Below the pieces are notes generated by a model. That model had not been told where the DNA came from. It saw only the letters and a program-made list of their open reading frames with translations, and ran no database searches. Both the position numbers and the translations under genes were made by a program. This document shows positions 18,144 through 27,079 of a stretch of 64,000 bases of DNA, piece by piece. The DNA is from Parvibaculum sp. (lineage in GTDB: Bacteria > Pseudomonadota > Alphaproteobacteria > Parvibaculales > Parvibaculaceae), in the NCBI GenBank assembly GCA_030649335.1, contig JAUSLL010000018.1, positions 79,849 to 143,848 on the forward strand. The letters are read 5' to 3'. Numbering within the stretch: position 1 is the first letter of the stretch; each line of letters opens with the position of its first letter.

Positions 18144-18725
18144 CTGAAAATTGCTGTTGTTGACGAGAGTGCTGCCCGTGCGGAAGTGATCGCAGAAGGT
18201 CTGCGTGAAGCAGGCCTCACCGATGTGCACCTTCTCGTCGAACGCACCGGCCTCGTCGCGCGTCTGACCTCGCTCGCGCCGGATGTCATTCTCATCAATC
18301 TCGAAAACCCGCGCCGCGACATGCTGGAAGAAAGCTTCACCCTGTCGCGCGCACTGTCGCGCCCGATTGCCATGTTCGTCGATCAGACAGACGAGCGCGC
18401 CATTTCCGAAGCGGTGGATGCCGGCATCTCCGCCTATGTCGTCGATGGCATGCGCAAGGAGCGCATCAAACCCATTCTCGAACTTGCCGTCCGCCGGTTT
18501 CATGCCTTCGCCAGACTTCAGGGCGAATTGGCGGAAGCCAAATCCGCGCTCGCTGAACGCAAAACCGTAGACAAAGCGAAGATGTTGCTGATGAAACGCC
18601 GCAAGATTGACGAAGCGACGGCCTACGCGCTGTTGCGCAAGCAAGCCATGGACAGCGGCCGCCGCATCGCCGATGTCGCCGAAGCCCTGATCTCCGTCGA
18701 AGCCTTGCTCGGAGACCAGACATGA
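18144..18725 (+). CDS. nasT: ANTAR-domain nitrate response antiterminator
   Basis: This 193-residue regulator has a receiver-like N-domain and a C-terminal ANTAR RNA-binding domain (about 130-190: KAKMLLMKRRKIDEATAYAL, LRKQAMD). NasT binds two-hairpin leader RNA and prevents termination when released by NasS. The frame has no ATG, GTG or TTG matching the conserved start; AGGAGG lies 5 bases before CTG at 18144, which begins LKIAVVDES, so CTG is the likely start (otherwise GTG at 18186). The usual phospho-acceptor Asp is Asn52 (VILINLENP), consistent with control by NasS binding rather than phosphorylation. Confidence 0.88.
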   Translation: MKIAVVDESAARAEVIAEGLREAGLTDVHLLVERTGLVARLTSLAPDVILINLENPRRDMLEESFTLSRALSRPIAMFVDQTDERAISEAVDAGISAYVVDGMRKERIKPILELAVRRFHAFARLQGELAEAKSALAERKTVDKAKMLLMKRRKIDEATAYALLRKQAMDSGRRIADVAEALISVEALLGDQT

Positions 18726-19939
18726 CACATTTCAGAATTGGTTTTCTGCCGCTCGTCGATGCTGTCTTGCCGATTGTCGCCCATGAATCCGGCATCGCGC
18801 ACAAACACGGCATCTCCATCGAGATGGTCAAAGACCCGAGCTGGGCCACCGTGCGCGACCGCCTCGTCTATGGCCAGACCGATGCCGCGCATCTCCTCGC
18901 ACCACTCGCCATCGCGACCTCGCTCGGTCTCGACCAGACCAAGACGAGCACACCGCTCGCAGCGCCTTTCATGCTGGGGCTCAACGGTAACGCGATCACT
19001 GTCAGCCCCCGCGTCGCTACCCTGCTCGCCGCCGACCGCAACAGCTTTGCCGATGTAAAACAAACCGGCATGCGACTTGCCGCACTGGCAAAAACATCCG
19101 CCGCCGAAGGTCGCAAATTGCGCCTCGCCGTGGTGCATCGTCATTCAAGCCACAATTACATGTTGCGCTATTGGCTCGCGGCCAGCGGCTGCGATCCGGA
19201 AACCGATGTCGAAATCATTGTTGTGCCGCCGCCCTTCATCGCCGACGCGTTGAAAAGCGGTGAAGTGGATGGTTCATGTGTCGGCGAACCCTGGAGCAGC
19301 GTCGCCGTTGCCCGTGGTGTCGGCCAGATCATTGCCACCACGGCCCAGATATGGAGCCGCGGTGTCGAAAAACTTCTCGCCTTCCGCAAGAGCCTGCTCG
19401 ATGAACGTCGAGACGAGGTGGAAGCACTGTTGCGGGCGCTCCACGAGGCCGGACACTTTGTCTCCGATCCCGCCAACGCGATGAATGTCGCTGACATACT
19501 GGCGCGACCCGCCTACATCGACCAGCCCGCCACCCTCATCGCACGTGCGCTCACAAACCGGCTGGCTCTCACACAGGACGACGCAGAGCAGCCTGTGAGA
19601 GACTTTCTTTTCCTGCATCAGGAAGCAGCCAATTTCCCGTGGCGCAGTCAGGCCATGTGGCTTTATTCCCAGATGGTGCGCTGGGGTCACGCACCGGGCA
19701 CCGACGCAGGCTTTGCCGCTGCCGCGGATGTTTTCCGACCCGACATTTACCGTGCGGCGCTGGAAGGCACAGACGCCGTCATGCCGGGCGCCAGCGCCAA
19801 AGTCGAAGGCGCGATCCGCACCCCGACAGGCGCGTCTACCGTCAGTGGACGTCTTATTCTTGGGCCCGACAGCTTCTTTGACGGGCGCAATTTCGATCCC
19901 GACAAGCCGATGGATTATCTGGCAGCGCAGACACAGTGA
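18722..19939 (+). CDS. nasS: cytoplasmic nitrate sensor, NrtA-like
   Basis: This 405-residue NrtA/CmpA-fold protein lacks a signal peptide, as expected for NasS. NasS sequesters NasT without nitrate and releases it when nitrate or nitrite binds. Shared ligand-domain segments with NrtA include GLNGNAITVS, HSSHNYMLRYWLAASG and GSCVGEPWS. It overlaps nasT by 4 bases (ATGA), so sensor and antiterminator are co-translated. Confidence 0.92.
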   Translation: MTHFRIGFLPLVDAVLPIVAHESGIAHKHGISIEMVKDPSWATVRDRLVYGQTDAAHLLAPLAIATSLGLDQTKTSTPLAAPFMLGLNGNAITVSPRVATLLAADRNSFADVKQTGMRLAALAKTSAAEGRKLRLAVVHRHSSHNYMLRYWLAASGCDPETDVEIIVVPPPFIADALKSGEVDGSCVGEPWSSVAVARGVGQIIATTAQIWSRGVEKLLAFRKSLLDERRDEVEALLRALHEAGHFVSDPANAMNVADILARPAYIDQPATLIARALTNRLALTQDDAEQPVRDFLFLHQEAANFPWRSQAMWLYSQMVRWGHAPGTDAGFAAAADVFRPDIYRAALEGTDAVMPGASAKVEGAIRTPTGASTVSGRLILGPDSFFDGRNFDPDKPMDYLAAQTQ

Positions 19940-20045
19940 CGACTTATTTTTGTTGCGTCGCAAAATTCCCCTTGCGGTGCAACACGATTTTGTGAAACGT
20001 TTATGACGCACAGATAGCAATGTCTGAAACATAGAGGCGGACCAC

Positions 20046-20088
20046 CCCCAATGATGGGGATCATGTCTACCTTCCGGCAATGATGCCG
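20046..20088 (+). promoter_or_regulatory. tandem-hairpin ANTAR (NasT) target in the porin leader
   Basis: Two short hairpins carry the same six-base loop AATGAT: CCCC-AATGAT-GGGG (20046-20059) and CGGC-AATGAT-GCCG (20075-20088), 15 bases apart. A at loop position 1 and G at position 4 in both loops is the known recognition pattern of ANTAR proteins. A terminator follows at 20107 and NasT is encoded just upstream. Another hairpin, CGGTT-TGTATG-AACCG (20096-20111), would take the 5' arm of that terminator and can act as antiterminator. Confidence 0.8.
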
Positions 20089-20106
20089 CCCGAACCGGTT
20101 TGTATG

Positions 20107-20131
20107 AACCGCCGTTCGAGGCGGTTTTTTT
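20107..20131 (+). terminator. intrinsic terminator in the porin leader
   Basis: AACCGCC-GTTCGA-GGCGGTT followed by a T-run (20125-20131) forms a strong rho-independent terminator 82 bases before the porin ATG. Its left arm is shared with the competing hairpin at 20096-20111, so read-through can be switched. Confidence 0.85.
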
Positions 20132-20213
20132 GCGTCCGGTGCATTGATTTGTACCCGGACGAACGAGACCTGCTGCGCGTTTTTCAAATTTTCCTTCTGC
20201 CCCGGGGGCTTCA

Positions 20214-21485
20214 ATGAAGACACATAGACATCAAGATCAGTTCAAATCGGTGAACGCATCTGGACTACTTTCGCACCTTTCCGGTCCAAAGCTGGCCGTA
20301 GGCTTCATCGGCATACTCACAGCCCTGCAAACACCGGCACAGGCGGCAGACCCGGTTTGGACACCGCTTCTCGACGCTCGCCTGCGCTACGAAAATGTCG
20401 ATCAAACCGGCTTTGCCAAAGATGCAGACGCCACCACCGCGCGGTTGCGCGCCGGATTGCAATTCACCAACGGCGATGTGTCGATCCTCGGCGAAGCAGA
20501 AGGCACATTGGCGCTCAGCGAGCGCTACAACAGCACAACCAACGGCAAGACGGCTTATCCCGTTGTTGCAGACCCCGAAAATGCCGAACTCAACCGGTTG
20601 CAAATCCAATACACGGGCATCGACAAAACCACCTTCACGGTCGGCCGCCAGCGCATCAATATCGACGACCAGCGTTTTGTGGGCAGCGTCGGTTGGCGTC
20701 AAAACGAGCAGACATTTGATGCCATCCGCGTCGAGAGCACGGCGCTCGGCCCCCTCAAGGCTGACGTGACATACAGCTGGGCCAACCGCACCATCTTCGG
20801 CTACGACAGCCCTATCCAGTCTATTTCCGGCAGCAATGTGTTTGCCACGCTGAGCGCGGACATCAGCATGGTCACGCTCGAAGGCTTCACCTTCCTTGTT
20901 GATCAGGACGAATTCGGCAGGCGTCAGTTTTCAAGCCAGACATATGGTCTGCGCGCATCAGGCAAATTCGATCTGGCAACCGACACATCTCTTGCGCTCG
21001 CGGCAGGCTATGCAACGCAGGCCGATTGGAAAAACAATCCCAATGACTACAAGGCCGACTACTGGCTAGCCGATGCTTCACTCACCCTCGGCAAGTTCGG
21101 CCTCAACGCGAATTACGAAATTCTCGGCGCAGACACCGGCGCGGCGAACACCAGTTTCCAGACGCCGCTCGCCACTTTGCATAAATTTCAGGGGTGGGCC
21201 GACAAATTCCTGACAACACCCGCCAACGGTATCCGCGATCTTCAGGGTGGTGCGAGTTATGCGCCGGGCAAGATCGGCATTCTCGGGCCGGTCAAATTCG
21301 TGGTGGCTTACCACCAGTTCGACAGCGACATCGGCTCCAGCCATTACGGCAACGAGTGGGATGCCCAGATCGTTATCAAGCCCCGTCCCGACACAACCGT
21401 CATCGCAAAGTTTGCCGACTATAAGTCCGACACGTTTGCGACAGACACGCAGAAAATATGGATAGAGATCGGTTACGCCTTATGA
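20214..21485 (+). CDS. outer-membrane porin, alginate-export-like, probably for nitrate
   Basis: This 423-residue protein has a signal peptide ending near TPAQAAD and alternating amphipathic strands typical of a beta-barrel. Segments such as LRYENVDQTGFAKDADATTARLRAG and FTVGRQRINIDDQRF recall the alginate-export/OprD-like porins; there, FTVGRQRI.LDD.RF is common. It ends YAL rather than in the usual terminal Phe. It is expressed behind a NasT target, so I infer that it admits nitrate or nitrite across the outer membrane. Substrate selectivity is not shown by the sequence. Confidence 0.75.
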   Translation: MKTHRHQDQFKSVNASGLLSHLSGPKLAVGFIGILTALQTPAQAADPVWTPLLDARLRYENVDQTGFAKDADATTARLRAGLQFTNGDVSILGEAEGTLALSERYNSTTNGKTAYPVVADPENAELNRLQIQYTGIDKTTFTVGRQRINIDDQRFVGSVGWRQNEQTFDAIRVESTALGPLKADVTYSWANRTIFGYDSPIQSISGSNVFATLSADISMVTLEGFTFLVDQDEFGRRQFSSQTYGLRASGKFDLATDTSLALAAGYATQADWKNNPNDYKADYWLADASLTLGKFGLNANYEILGADTGAANTSFQTPLATLHKFQGWADKFLTTPANGIRDLQGGASYAPGKIGILGPVKFVVAYHQFDSDIGSSHYGNEWDAQIVIKPRPDTTVIAKFADYKSDTFATDTQKIWIEIGYAL

Positions 21486-21515
21486 CGTTTCCTCACGATA
21501 CGTTGCAATAGCGGG

Positions 21516-21551
21516 CCGGTGCCGGCCCCCAATTGAAAGTTCCGGCACCGG
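21516..21551. terminator. hairpin between converging porin and mobA genes
   Basis: A perfect 10-bp inverted repeat (CCGGTGCCGG and CCGGCACCGG) with a 16-base spacer lies between the two stops. It lacks a clear T-run, so it may end transcription from either side only partly. Confidence 0.5.
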
Positions 21552-21557
21552 TCACCA

Positions 21558-22088
21558 TCACTCATCGTCCAAAAGTCTTTTCAGATCATCCGGCGAATTC
21601 ACATTGTGCAGCGGCAGGGGTTCGGCAATCTTCCTGACCGCGACGTGATCAAGCCAAAGATGAAATGCGCCATTCCCGGCTGATGCGAGATAAGTATCGA
21701 GCGTCCCGCTCAGATGCGCAGGCCAATAGCCGATCAGATGCTGTTCGGCAAAAACTGCAGGCTCTGTCCCCGACAATAATTCAACGAGATTGGCAGGCAG
21801 CGGTAGGACATCGACGGGGACCGTGATCACCGCATCGAACGCATGGTCACTGGCATATGCCAATGCACCGTTCAACCCGCCGAGCGGCCCCATGCCGGCT
21901 TTCGGACGATCATCAACCCGTTCGATATCCCGCCAATTGCGGCCACAAATAACAAGTTGATCGACCTGCTTGGAAAGGATCGCTGTGACATGATCAAGCA
22001 TGGGCACGCCATCAATGATCGCCTCGGCTTTATCTTGGCCAAAACGCCTCGACTGACCGCCCGCCAAAATTGCGCCCAGAACTTTCAT
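21558..22088 (-). CDS. mobA: molybdenum cofactor guanylyltransferase
   Basis: This 176-residue nucleotidyltransferase joins GMP to Mo-molybdopterin to make the guanine dinucleotide cofactor used by NasA. The N-terminal motif is LAGGQSRRFGQDKA, followed by GPLGGLNGAL and the metal-binding VPVDVLPLP. The N-terminus VLGAILAGG and the length fit MobA, which here lacks the C-terminal MobB fusion. Its place beside the nitrate locus fits cofactor supply to nitrate reductase. Confidence 0.92.
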   Translation of the reverse strand: MKVLGAILAGGQSRRFGQDKAEAIIDGVPMLDHVTAILSKQVDQLVICGRNWRDIERVDDRPKAGMGPLGGLNGALAYASDHAFDAVITVPVDVLPLPANLVELLSGTEPAVFAEQHLIGYWPAHLSGTLDTYLASAGNGAFHLWLDHVAVRKIAEPLPLHNVNSPDDLKRLLDDE

Positions 22089-22185
22089 TCCGCACCTTGC
22101 AAATACACAGCAGCAAAGGACCTGCCACTTTGTCCAAGATCATTTTAGCATCGATTATATTGGGCGACCATCGAACGACACGTCG

Positions 22186-22216
22186 CCGCTCCGGCGCGAG
22201 AAACGCACCGGAGCGG
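22186..22216 (-). terminator. hairpin downstream of the DUF3309 gene
   Basis: CCGCTCCGG and CCGGAGCGG are perfect 9-bp arms around a 13-base loop, 16 bases after the DUF3309 stop. No T-run follows, so termination is only suggested. Confidence 0.4.
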
Positions 22217-22231
22217 GCTTGGTTCTATCGG

Positions 22232-22390
22232 TCAGAGACGGCCGAGAAGGAGCAAGACAAGGAGGACGACGAGAACGACACCCAAACCGCCGCTCGGAAA
22301 ATAGCCCCAGTTAGCGCTGTGCGGCCAAGCAGGGATGACGCCGACGAGGGCCAGAATAATTACGATCAGCAGAATTGTACCAAGAGACAT
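22232..22390 (-). CDS. small membrane protein, DUF3309 family
   Basis: This 52-residue protein begins MSLGTILLIVIILALVG, continues through PAWPHSANWGYFPSGG and ends in a second hydrophobic stretch (LGVVLVVLLVLLLLGRL). The two membrane segments around a Trp/Pro/Tyr loop are characteristic of DUF3309. The function is unknown. AGGA lies close upstream of the ATG. It stands between mobA and the large sensor fusion on the same strand, about 70 bases after the latter's stop. Confidence 0.85.
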   Translation of the reverse strand: MSLGTILLIVIILALVGVIPAWPHSANWGYFPSGGLGVVLVVLLVLLLLGRL

Positions 22391-22462
22391 GATCTATTCC
22401 TCAAAATGATTGAGGCACAGAATAAACCGATCCGGTAAATCATCTAAAGGATCGGGAAATAC

Positions 22463-25400
22463 TCACGACTCCGGGTCACCTGCATTGCCGGAGGCCGCAG
22501 CAACGGCCAAACGAGCCAATGCCGGAAGCGACTTCGACCCTGTCTTCTTCATAATCGCGGCTCGATGATTTTCAACCGTTCGCTGACTGATACCGAGATC
22601 TGCCGCAATGTTCTTGCTCGGATGACCCGCCAGAACCATGTCCATGATCTCGCGCTGCCGTGACGTCAGTCCGGCCAAATGATCGACGGCGCTTTGCCGC
22701 CAGACGTGCAGCTTGGTTTCGTCCCGTGACAGTTCCAACGCATGATCGATGCCTGCGATGAGCGCGGGCGCACCAATCGGTTTCTCGATAAAATCGAGGG
22801 CTCCGGCCTTCATTGCTTCCACCACCATCGGCACATCGCTGTTGCCTGTGATCATGATGGCCGGAAGCTGATACCCCAGATCGTTCAACTGACGCAGGAG
22901 ATCGAGCCCGCTCATGCCAGGCAGATAGGCGTCTACCAGCAGACAGGCTTCACCACCGGGGTGGTAGGCATCCAAAAAAGCTTCGCAGGTTGAGAAATCA
23001 ACGACCGTGCGACCGTCATCCTCCAGCACACTGCGAATGGCGCCGCGAATATGAGCGTCATCATCAACAACATAGACAGTGGGCAGCGTGATATCCGAAG
23101 CGGTTGCAGCCGGATTTGGTGTATGCGGGGCGGAAACCACATGCGCAACCGGCAAAAGCCGCAATATCGTCTCAGTCAACTCGCCGAGTTTCACCGGCTT
23201 GTTCAACTGCACGCAATTCTGAAGTGCGATGCTTCGCAACGTACCGGTCGATATGTCGCCGGTCAGAATAATGACGGGGACTTCCCGACGCATCTTGGCG
23301 CGCAGATTGGCCGCCACCTGAAGACCGTCCATTCCGTTCGGCAGATTGTAGTCAGCGAGAAGCAGGTCGGGCCTGATAGCACCGCGATTGACAAGATCAA
23401 GGCCCGCCAGACCGTCTGGCGCACTTGTGACGCGATGACCTTCGCTGATAAGCAGAAGTTCAAGAAGTTCACGCACTTCGGCATCATCCTCAACGACGAG
23501 GATTGTACCGCCACGCTGAATTTCGGCGACCGGCACTTCAACGGCGACCTGCAAAACTTTCTCGGGTTCGACCGCGTCTTCTGCCGGCTCATAAGCCACA
23601 TCAACAGAAAATATCGACCCCCGCCCCAGTTGCGAACTGACGTGAATATTGTGCCCGAGCATTTCGCCGAGGCGACGGACAATCGAAAGACCAAGCCCCA
23701 ACCCGCGGCCACGTTCACGCGCGACATTGTCGAGCTGGTGATACTCTTCAAAGATTGCTTCGTATTCGCCTTCCGGAATGCCGATGCCGGTATCGAGCAC
23801 CTGAACGCTCAGCATGTCCTTGTGGCGACGACAACCCAGCAACACCTTGCCGCTCGCCGTGTATTTCAACGCATTCGACAGCAGATTGCGGATCATCTGA
23901 CCAAGAAGATGCGGATCGCTATGGACCGAAAGACCGCATGACACAACGTGGAACGACAGATCTTGCGCCTCGGCGGTATAGGTGAATTCCTCACGCAGGC
24001 GGTGCAGCAGATCATCGACCGGGAATGTCACCATCTCGGCAGAAACCGTACCCGCCTCGATCTGGTTCAGGTCAAGGAGTGTGTTCAGCATGCTCGACAT
24101 GGCACCCAGCGTGCCATCGAGGCGTGCAACAAGCTTTTGCTCGGCTTCGCCCACCACAGTCTTCGCCAGCAATCCCTGAAGTAAGGCCAGTGTTTGCAAT
24201 GGTTGGCGCAGATCGTGGCTCGCGGCAGCCAGAAACCGCGACTTCGCCATGTTCGCAAGATCGGCTTGTTGTTTCGCGGCTTCCAGCGCCCCCGCGATGC
24301 GCTTGCGATCAGAGATGTCGGTGAAGGTAATAACGACACCCTCGACGCCGTCTTCATGCGTGCGGTACGGCAAGATGCGGCGGATGAACCAGACACCACT
24401 CAACGCTTCGACTTCGCGCTCTATAGGTACAAGCGTTTCCAGCACCATCCGCGCGTCGGTAGGTAGCTCATGGTCGGCCGTCAGTGAATGAAGATCGGCA
24501 AGCGGGCGCCCGATGTCGCCGGGAATGACGTTAAAGAGTGACTTCGTCGCTGGCGTGAAAAACCGGATGTTGAGATGAATGTCGAGAAAAAGTGTCGCGA
24601 CGTCAGTACTGTAAAGGACATTCTGCAGATCGTTGGAGGTCGTGCGCTGGCGTTCAAGTGTTTCCTGCAACTGACTGTTTAGCGCCGTCAGCTCCTCGTT
24701 GAGAGATTGCAGTTCCTCTTGCGACGTCAGCAGTTCCTCGTTGGTCGATTGATATTCTTCGTTGACCGACAAGGCCTCTTCGTTGATGGCCTTCTGGTCT
24801 TCGCTTGAGATTTCAAGATCGCGCATTGCGCCTTGCAGCTCGCCTCTGACGCCATCAAGCTCAAGTTCGAGTTCGGAAACACGCGAAGCTTCAAGCGGTG
24901 TAACCGGGCGATGAACCGACTGCTCGTGCTTCGGCTCGTCGATGAAACAGACGAGCAGAAGGTCTTCTCCATCGTTCGGCACCGGCTGCACGTCAATGCG
25001 GAAGCGGATGTTGTCGCCGTTATTGTCCACTCTGCCACCTGCGACCACAATGCTCGCATTTTCGCGGATGGCACGCTGGATCGCCGAACGAAGCTTGCTG
25101 GCCAGCCCTTGCCGCGCCATTGAGAGGAGATCATGCGACGGATGACCGGGCGCCACATGCAAATAGCGGTCGATCGGTCCGACCGAGTGCAGGCACTCAT
25201 GCTTGTGATTGATCAACACAGCGGCGGGCGCATAAGTGTCCATCACAAGTCGGCGACAGAGGTCTGCGAACACCGCTTGGCGCGACGGCGCGTGGCCCTG
25301 ACCGGGACGGGCGGGAACCCGCATGCCGCCACCGGCACTCAGCGAAAATCCGAAGTTCTCCAGACGCTCGTCGCCAATCTTGCGATAAATCCGTTCAGCC

Positions 25401-26872
25401 TTGGAGATGACCTTAAAGCGGCCCTCAGTATTGGTAATTGTTTCCGAGCCGCCGAGCAGCAGCGCCCCGCCCTCGCGCAAGGCGAAGTGGAAGATTGAAA
25501 TGGCGCGGGCCTGTGCTTCCGGACGCAGGTAAATCAGAAGGTTGCGGCAGGTCACGAGGTCGAGACGCGAAAACGGCGGATCGACCAATATGTCCTGCAC
25601 GGTAAAGACAACAGCAGCACGCAACTCCGGCGAGACCCTATAGCCCTGCTCCTCCCGCTGAAAAAAGCGGGCAAGTCGTTCAGGCGAAATATCCGCCTCG
25701 ATCGAGTGGGGATAGAGGCCTTCTCTGGCCGTCGCCACCGCATCAGGGTCTACGTCAGACGCAAAAACTTGCAATTTCACGTCATGGTCGGCTGTCGCAA
25801 TTTCCTCGCGAAAAATCATTGCGAGCGAATAAGCTTCCTCGCCCGTACTGCAACCGGCGATCCAGATACGCAAAGGATGGTCCGGTGCCTGCTTGCTCAC
25901 AAGCTCAGGCACGATCCGGTCTGCCATCAGGTCGAACACGGCCCCGTCACGGAAAAAAGAAGTAACGTTGATGAGCAAATCCTGCGAGAGCAATTCCCGC
26001 TCGTCGGCGTCGTGAAGCAGAATGTCGAGATATTGCTCCATATCGCTGATTTCGACCGACGAGAGCGTCATACGTCGTTCAATACGGCGCTTCAGCGTGC
26101 CGCGCTTGTATAGAGTGAAATCATGCGCGGTCTTTTCACGCAGAAGTTCAATGATCTCCGGCACGCGGTCACGCGGCATATCCGGCAATATCTCGCCTTC
26201 CTCTGCAAAGGCCAGCCGCATGCTTCGGCTATGCTCAATCAGTTTCTCAGCGATTTCGTCGACAGGCAGCACATGGTCGGCAAGGCCGGTGATGATGGCA
26301 TTCCGCGGCATCCCGTCATAACCCGCTTCTTTCGGATCCTGCACAATAACGAGACCATTCTTCGCCTTGATCGCCTTCAGTCCGGCGCTGCCGTCTGTGC
26401 CGGTGCCCGACAGCACAACACAAACAGCACGTTTGCCGTATTCATCAGCCATTGAGTGCAACAGGAAGTCGAACGGCAACCGCGCTCCGTGGCGCGCCTT
26501 GGGTTGCGACAGATGGATAGCGCCGCCAAGAACCGACAGGTAGGCACCCGGCGGAATAACGTAAAGATGATCGCGCTCAAGCAGCATGCCGTCCGTTGCC
26601 TGCACCACAGACATCGACGTGAAGGCGGTGAGCAACCCGACCATCATGCTTTCATGGGTCGGATCAAGATGCTGAACGAGAATGAACGCCATGCCTGTAT
26701 TCTTCGGCAAAGCCCGCACCATCTTACGACAGGCATCGAGCCCGCCTGCTGAGGCACCGATGCCGACAATGGCAAAGCCTTCGGATGAGGGCGACTTGCT
26801 GGATGCGGGAATGGCAGGTTTGCCCGCTCGTGCTTTGGCCGGGGCGGCCTGCGGCGGACGATTTGTCGGCAT
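22463..26872 (-). CDS. CheB-CheR-PAS histidine kinase fused to two receivers and a LuxR-type HTH
   Basis: This 1469-residue cytoplasmic fusion starts with a CheB methylesterase (31-225) that retains Ser41, His68 and Asp160. CheR methyltransferase (about 235-500, CSTGEEAYSLAM), a coiled coil rich in Glu/Asn/Gln (about 680-750), PAS, HisKA with His886 (ASHDLRQP), HATPase, receiver 1 (Asp1174), receiver 2 of FixJ type (Asp1314, ITGNSDVPM, EKPIG) and a C-terminal HTH (TSRQREIMDMVLAGHPSKNI) follow. Sensor, methylation-type modules and DNA-binding output are thus one chain. The frame runs 10 codons past the ATG to a TTG; the ATG at 26872 was chosen. The signal and targets are unknown. Confidence 0.88.
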   Translation of the reverse strand: MPTNRPPQAAPAKARAGKPAIPASSKSPSSEGFAIVGIGASAGGLDACRKMVRALPKNTGMAFILVQHLDPTHESMMVGLLTAFTSMSVVQATDGMLLERDHLYVIPPGAYLSVLGGAIHLSQPKARHGARLPFDFLLHSMADEYGKRAVCVVLSGTGTDGSAGLKAIKAKNGLVIVQDPKEAGYDGMPRNAIITGLADHVLPVDEIAEKLIEHSRSMRLAFAEEGEILPDMPRDRVPEIIELLREKTAHDFTLYKRGTLKRRIERRMTLSSVEISDMEQYLDILLHDADERELLSQDLLINVTSFFRDGAVFDLMADRIVPELVSKQAPDHPLRIWIAGCSTGEEAYSLAMIFREEIATADHDVKLQVFASDVDPDAVATAREGLYPHSIEADISPERLARFFQREEQGYRVSPELRAAVVFTVQDILVDPPFSRLDLVTCRNLLIYLRPEAQARAISIFHFALREGGALLLGGSETITNTEGRFKVISKAERIYRKIGDERLENFGFSLSAGGGMRVPARPGQGHAPSRQAVFADLCRRLVMDTYAPAAVLINHKHECLHSVGPIDRYLHVAPGHPSHDLLSMARQGLASKLRSAIQRAIRENASIVVAGGRVDNNGDNIRFRIDVQPVPNDGEDLLLVCFIDEPKHEQSVHRPVTPLEASRVSELELELDGVRGELQGAMRDLEISSEDQKAINEEALSVNEEYQSTNEELLTSQEELQSLNEELTALNSQLQETLERQRTTSNDLQNVLYSTDVATLFLDIHLNIRFFTPATKSLFNVIPGDIGRPLADLHSLTADHELPTDARMVLETLVPIEREVEALSGVWFIRRILPYRTHEDGVEGVVITFTDISDRKRIAGALEAAKQQADLANMAKSRFLAAASHDLRQPLQTLALLQGLLAKTVVGEAEQKLVARLDGTLGAMSSMLNTLLDLNQIEAGTVSAEMVTFPVDDLLHRLREEFTYTAEAQDLSFHVVSCGLSVHSDPHLLGQMIRNLLSNALKYTASGKVLLGCRRHKDMLSVQVLDTGIGIPEGEYEAIFEEYHQLDNVARERGRGLGLGLSIVRRLGEMLGHNIHVSSQLGRGSIFSVDVAYEPAEDAVEPEKVLQVAVEVPVAEIQRGGTILVVEDDAEVRELLELLLISEGHRVTSAPDGLAGLDLVNRGAIRPDLLLADYNLPNGMDGLQVAANLRAKMRREVPVIILTGDISTGTLRSIALQNCVQLNKPVKLGELTETILRLLPVAHVVSAPHTPNPAATASDITLPTVYVVDDDAHIRGAIRSVLEDDGRTVVDFSTCEAFLDAYHPGGEACLLVDAYLPGMSGLDLLRQLNDLGYQLPAIMITGNSDVPMVVEAMKAGALDFIEKPIGAPALIAGIDHALELSRDETKLHVWRQSAVDHLAGLTSRQREIMDMVLAGHPSKNIAADLGISQRTVENHRAAIMKKTGSKSLPALARLAVAAASGNAGDPES

Positions 26873-26998
26873 TTCATTTTTACTCAAGGCACCGCTCACC
26901 AATGGGAGGCGCTTGCGGATGTTACCATCAATTCATGGTGGCAACTAACTTGCCCAATATCGGCCCGTTCTCGCCGCTTTGGACCGCAATCGGGACCG

Positions 26999-27020
26999 CT
27001 GAGTAGTTTCCGATCCTGCC
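26999..27020 (+). repeat. GAGTAG..TTCCG element, copy 1
   Basis: CTGAGTAGTTTCCGATCCTG is the core, 167 bases upstream of the SYLF-protein gene. Three similar 22-bp elements precede other genes of this cluster (29310, 29737, 31271). Confidence 0.5.
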
Positions 27021-27046
27021 AGGCATGAGACATCACGCGTAATGTC

Positions 27047-27072
27047 CACGGAAGATACAGGGGACCAGTTCC
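27047..27072 (-). promoter_or_regulatory. EcfG-like promoter toward the CheB-CheR-kinase gene
   Basis: On the minus strand GGAAC, 17 bases and CGTG resemble the general-stress sigma factor consensus GGAAC-N16/17-CGTT with one mismatch. Its -35 forms half of the dyad GTTCC-N7-GGAAC (27068-27084) shared with a divergent promoter. Confidence 0.4.
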
Positions 27073-27079
27073 GATAAAA

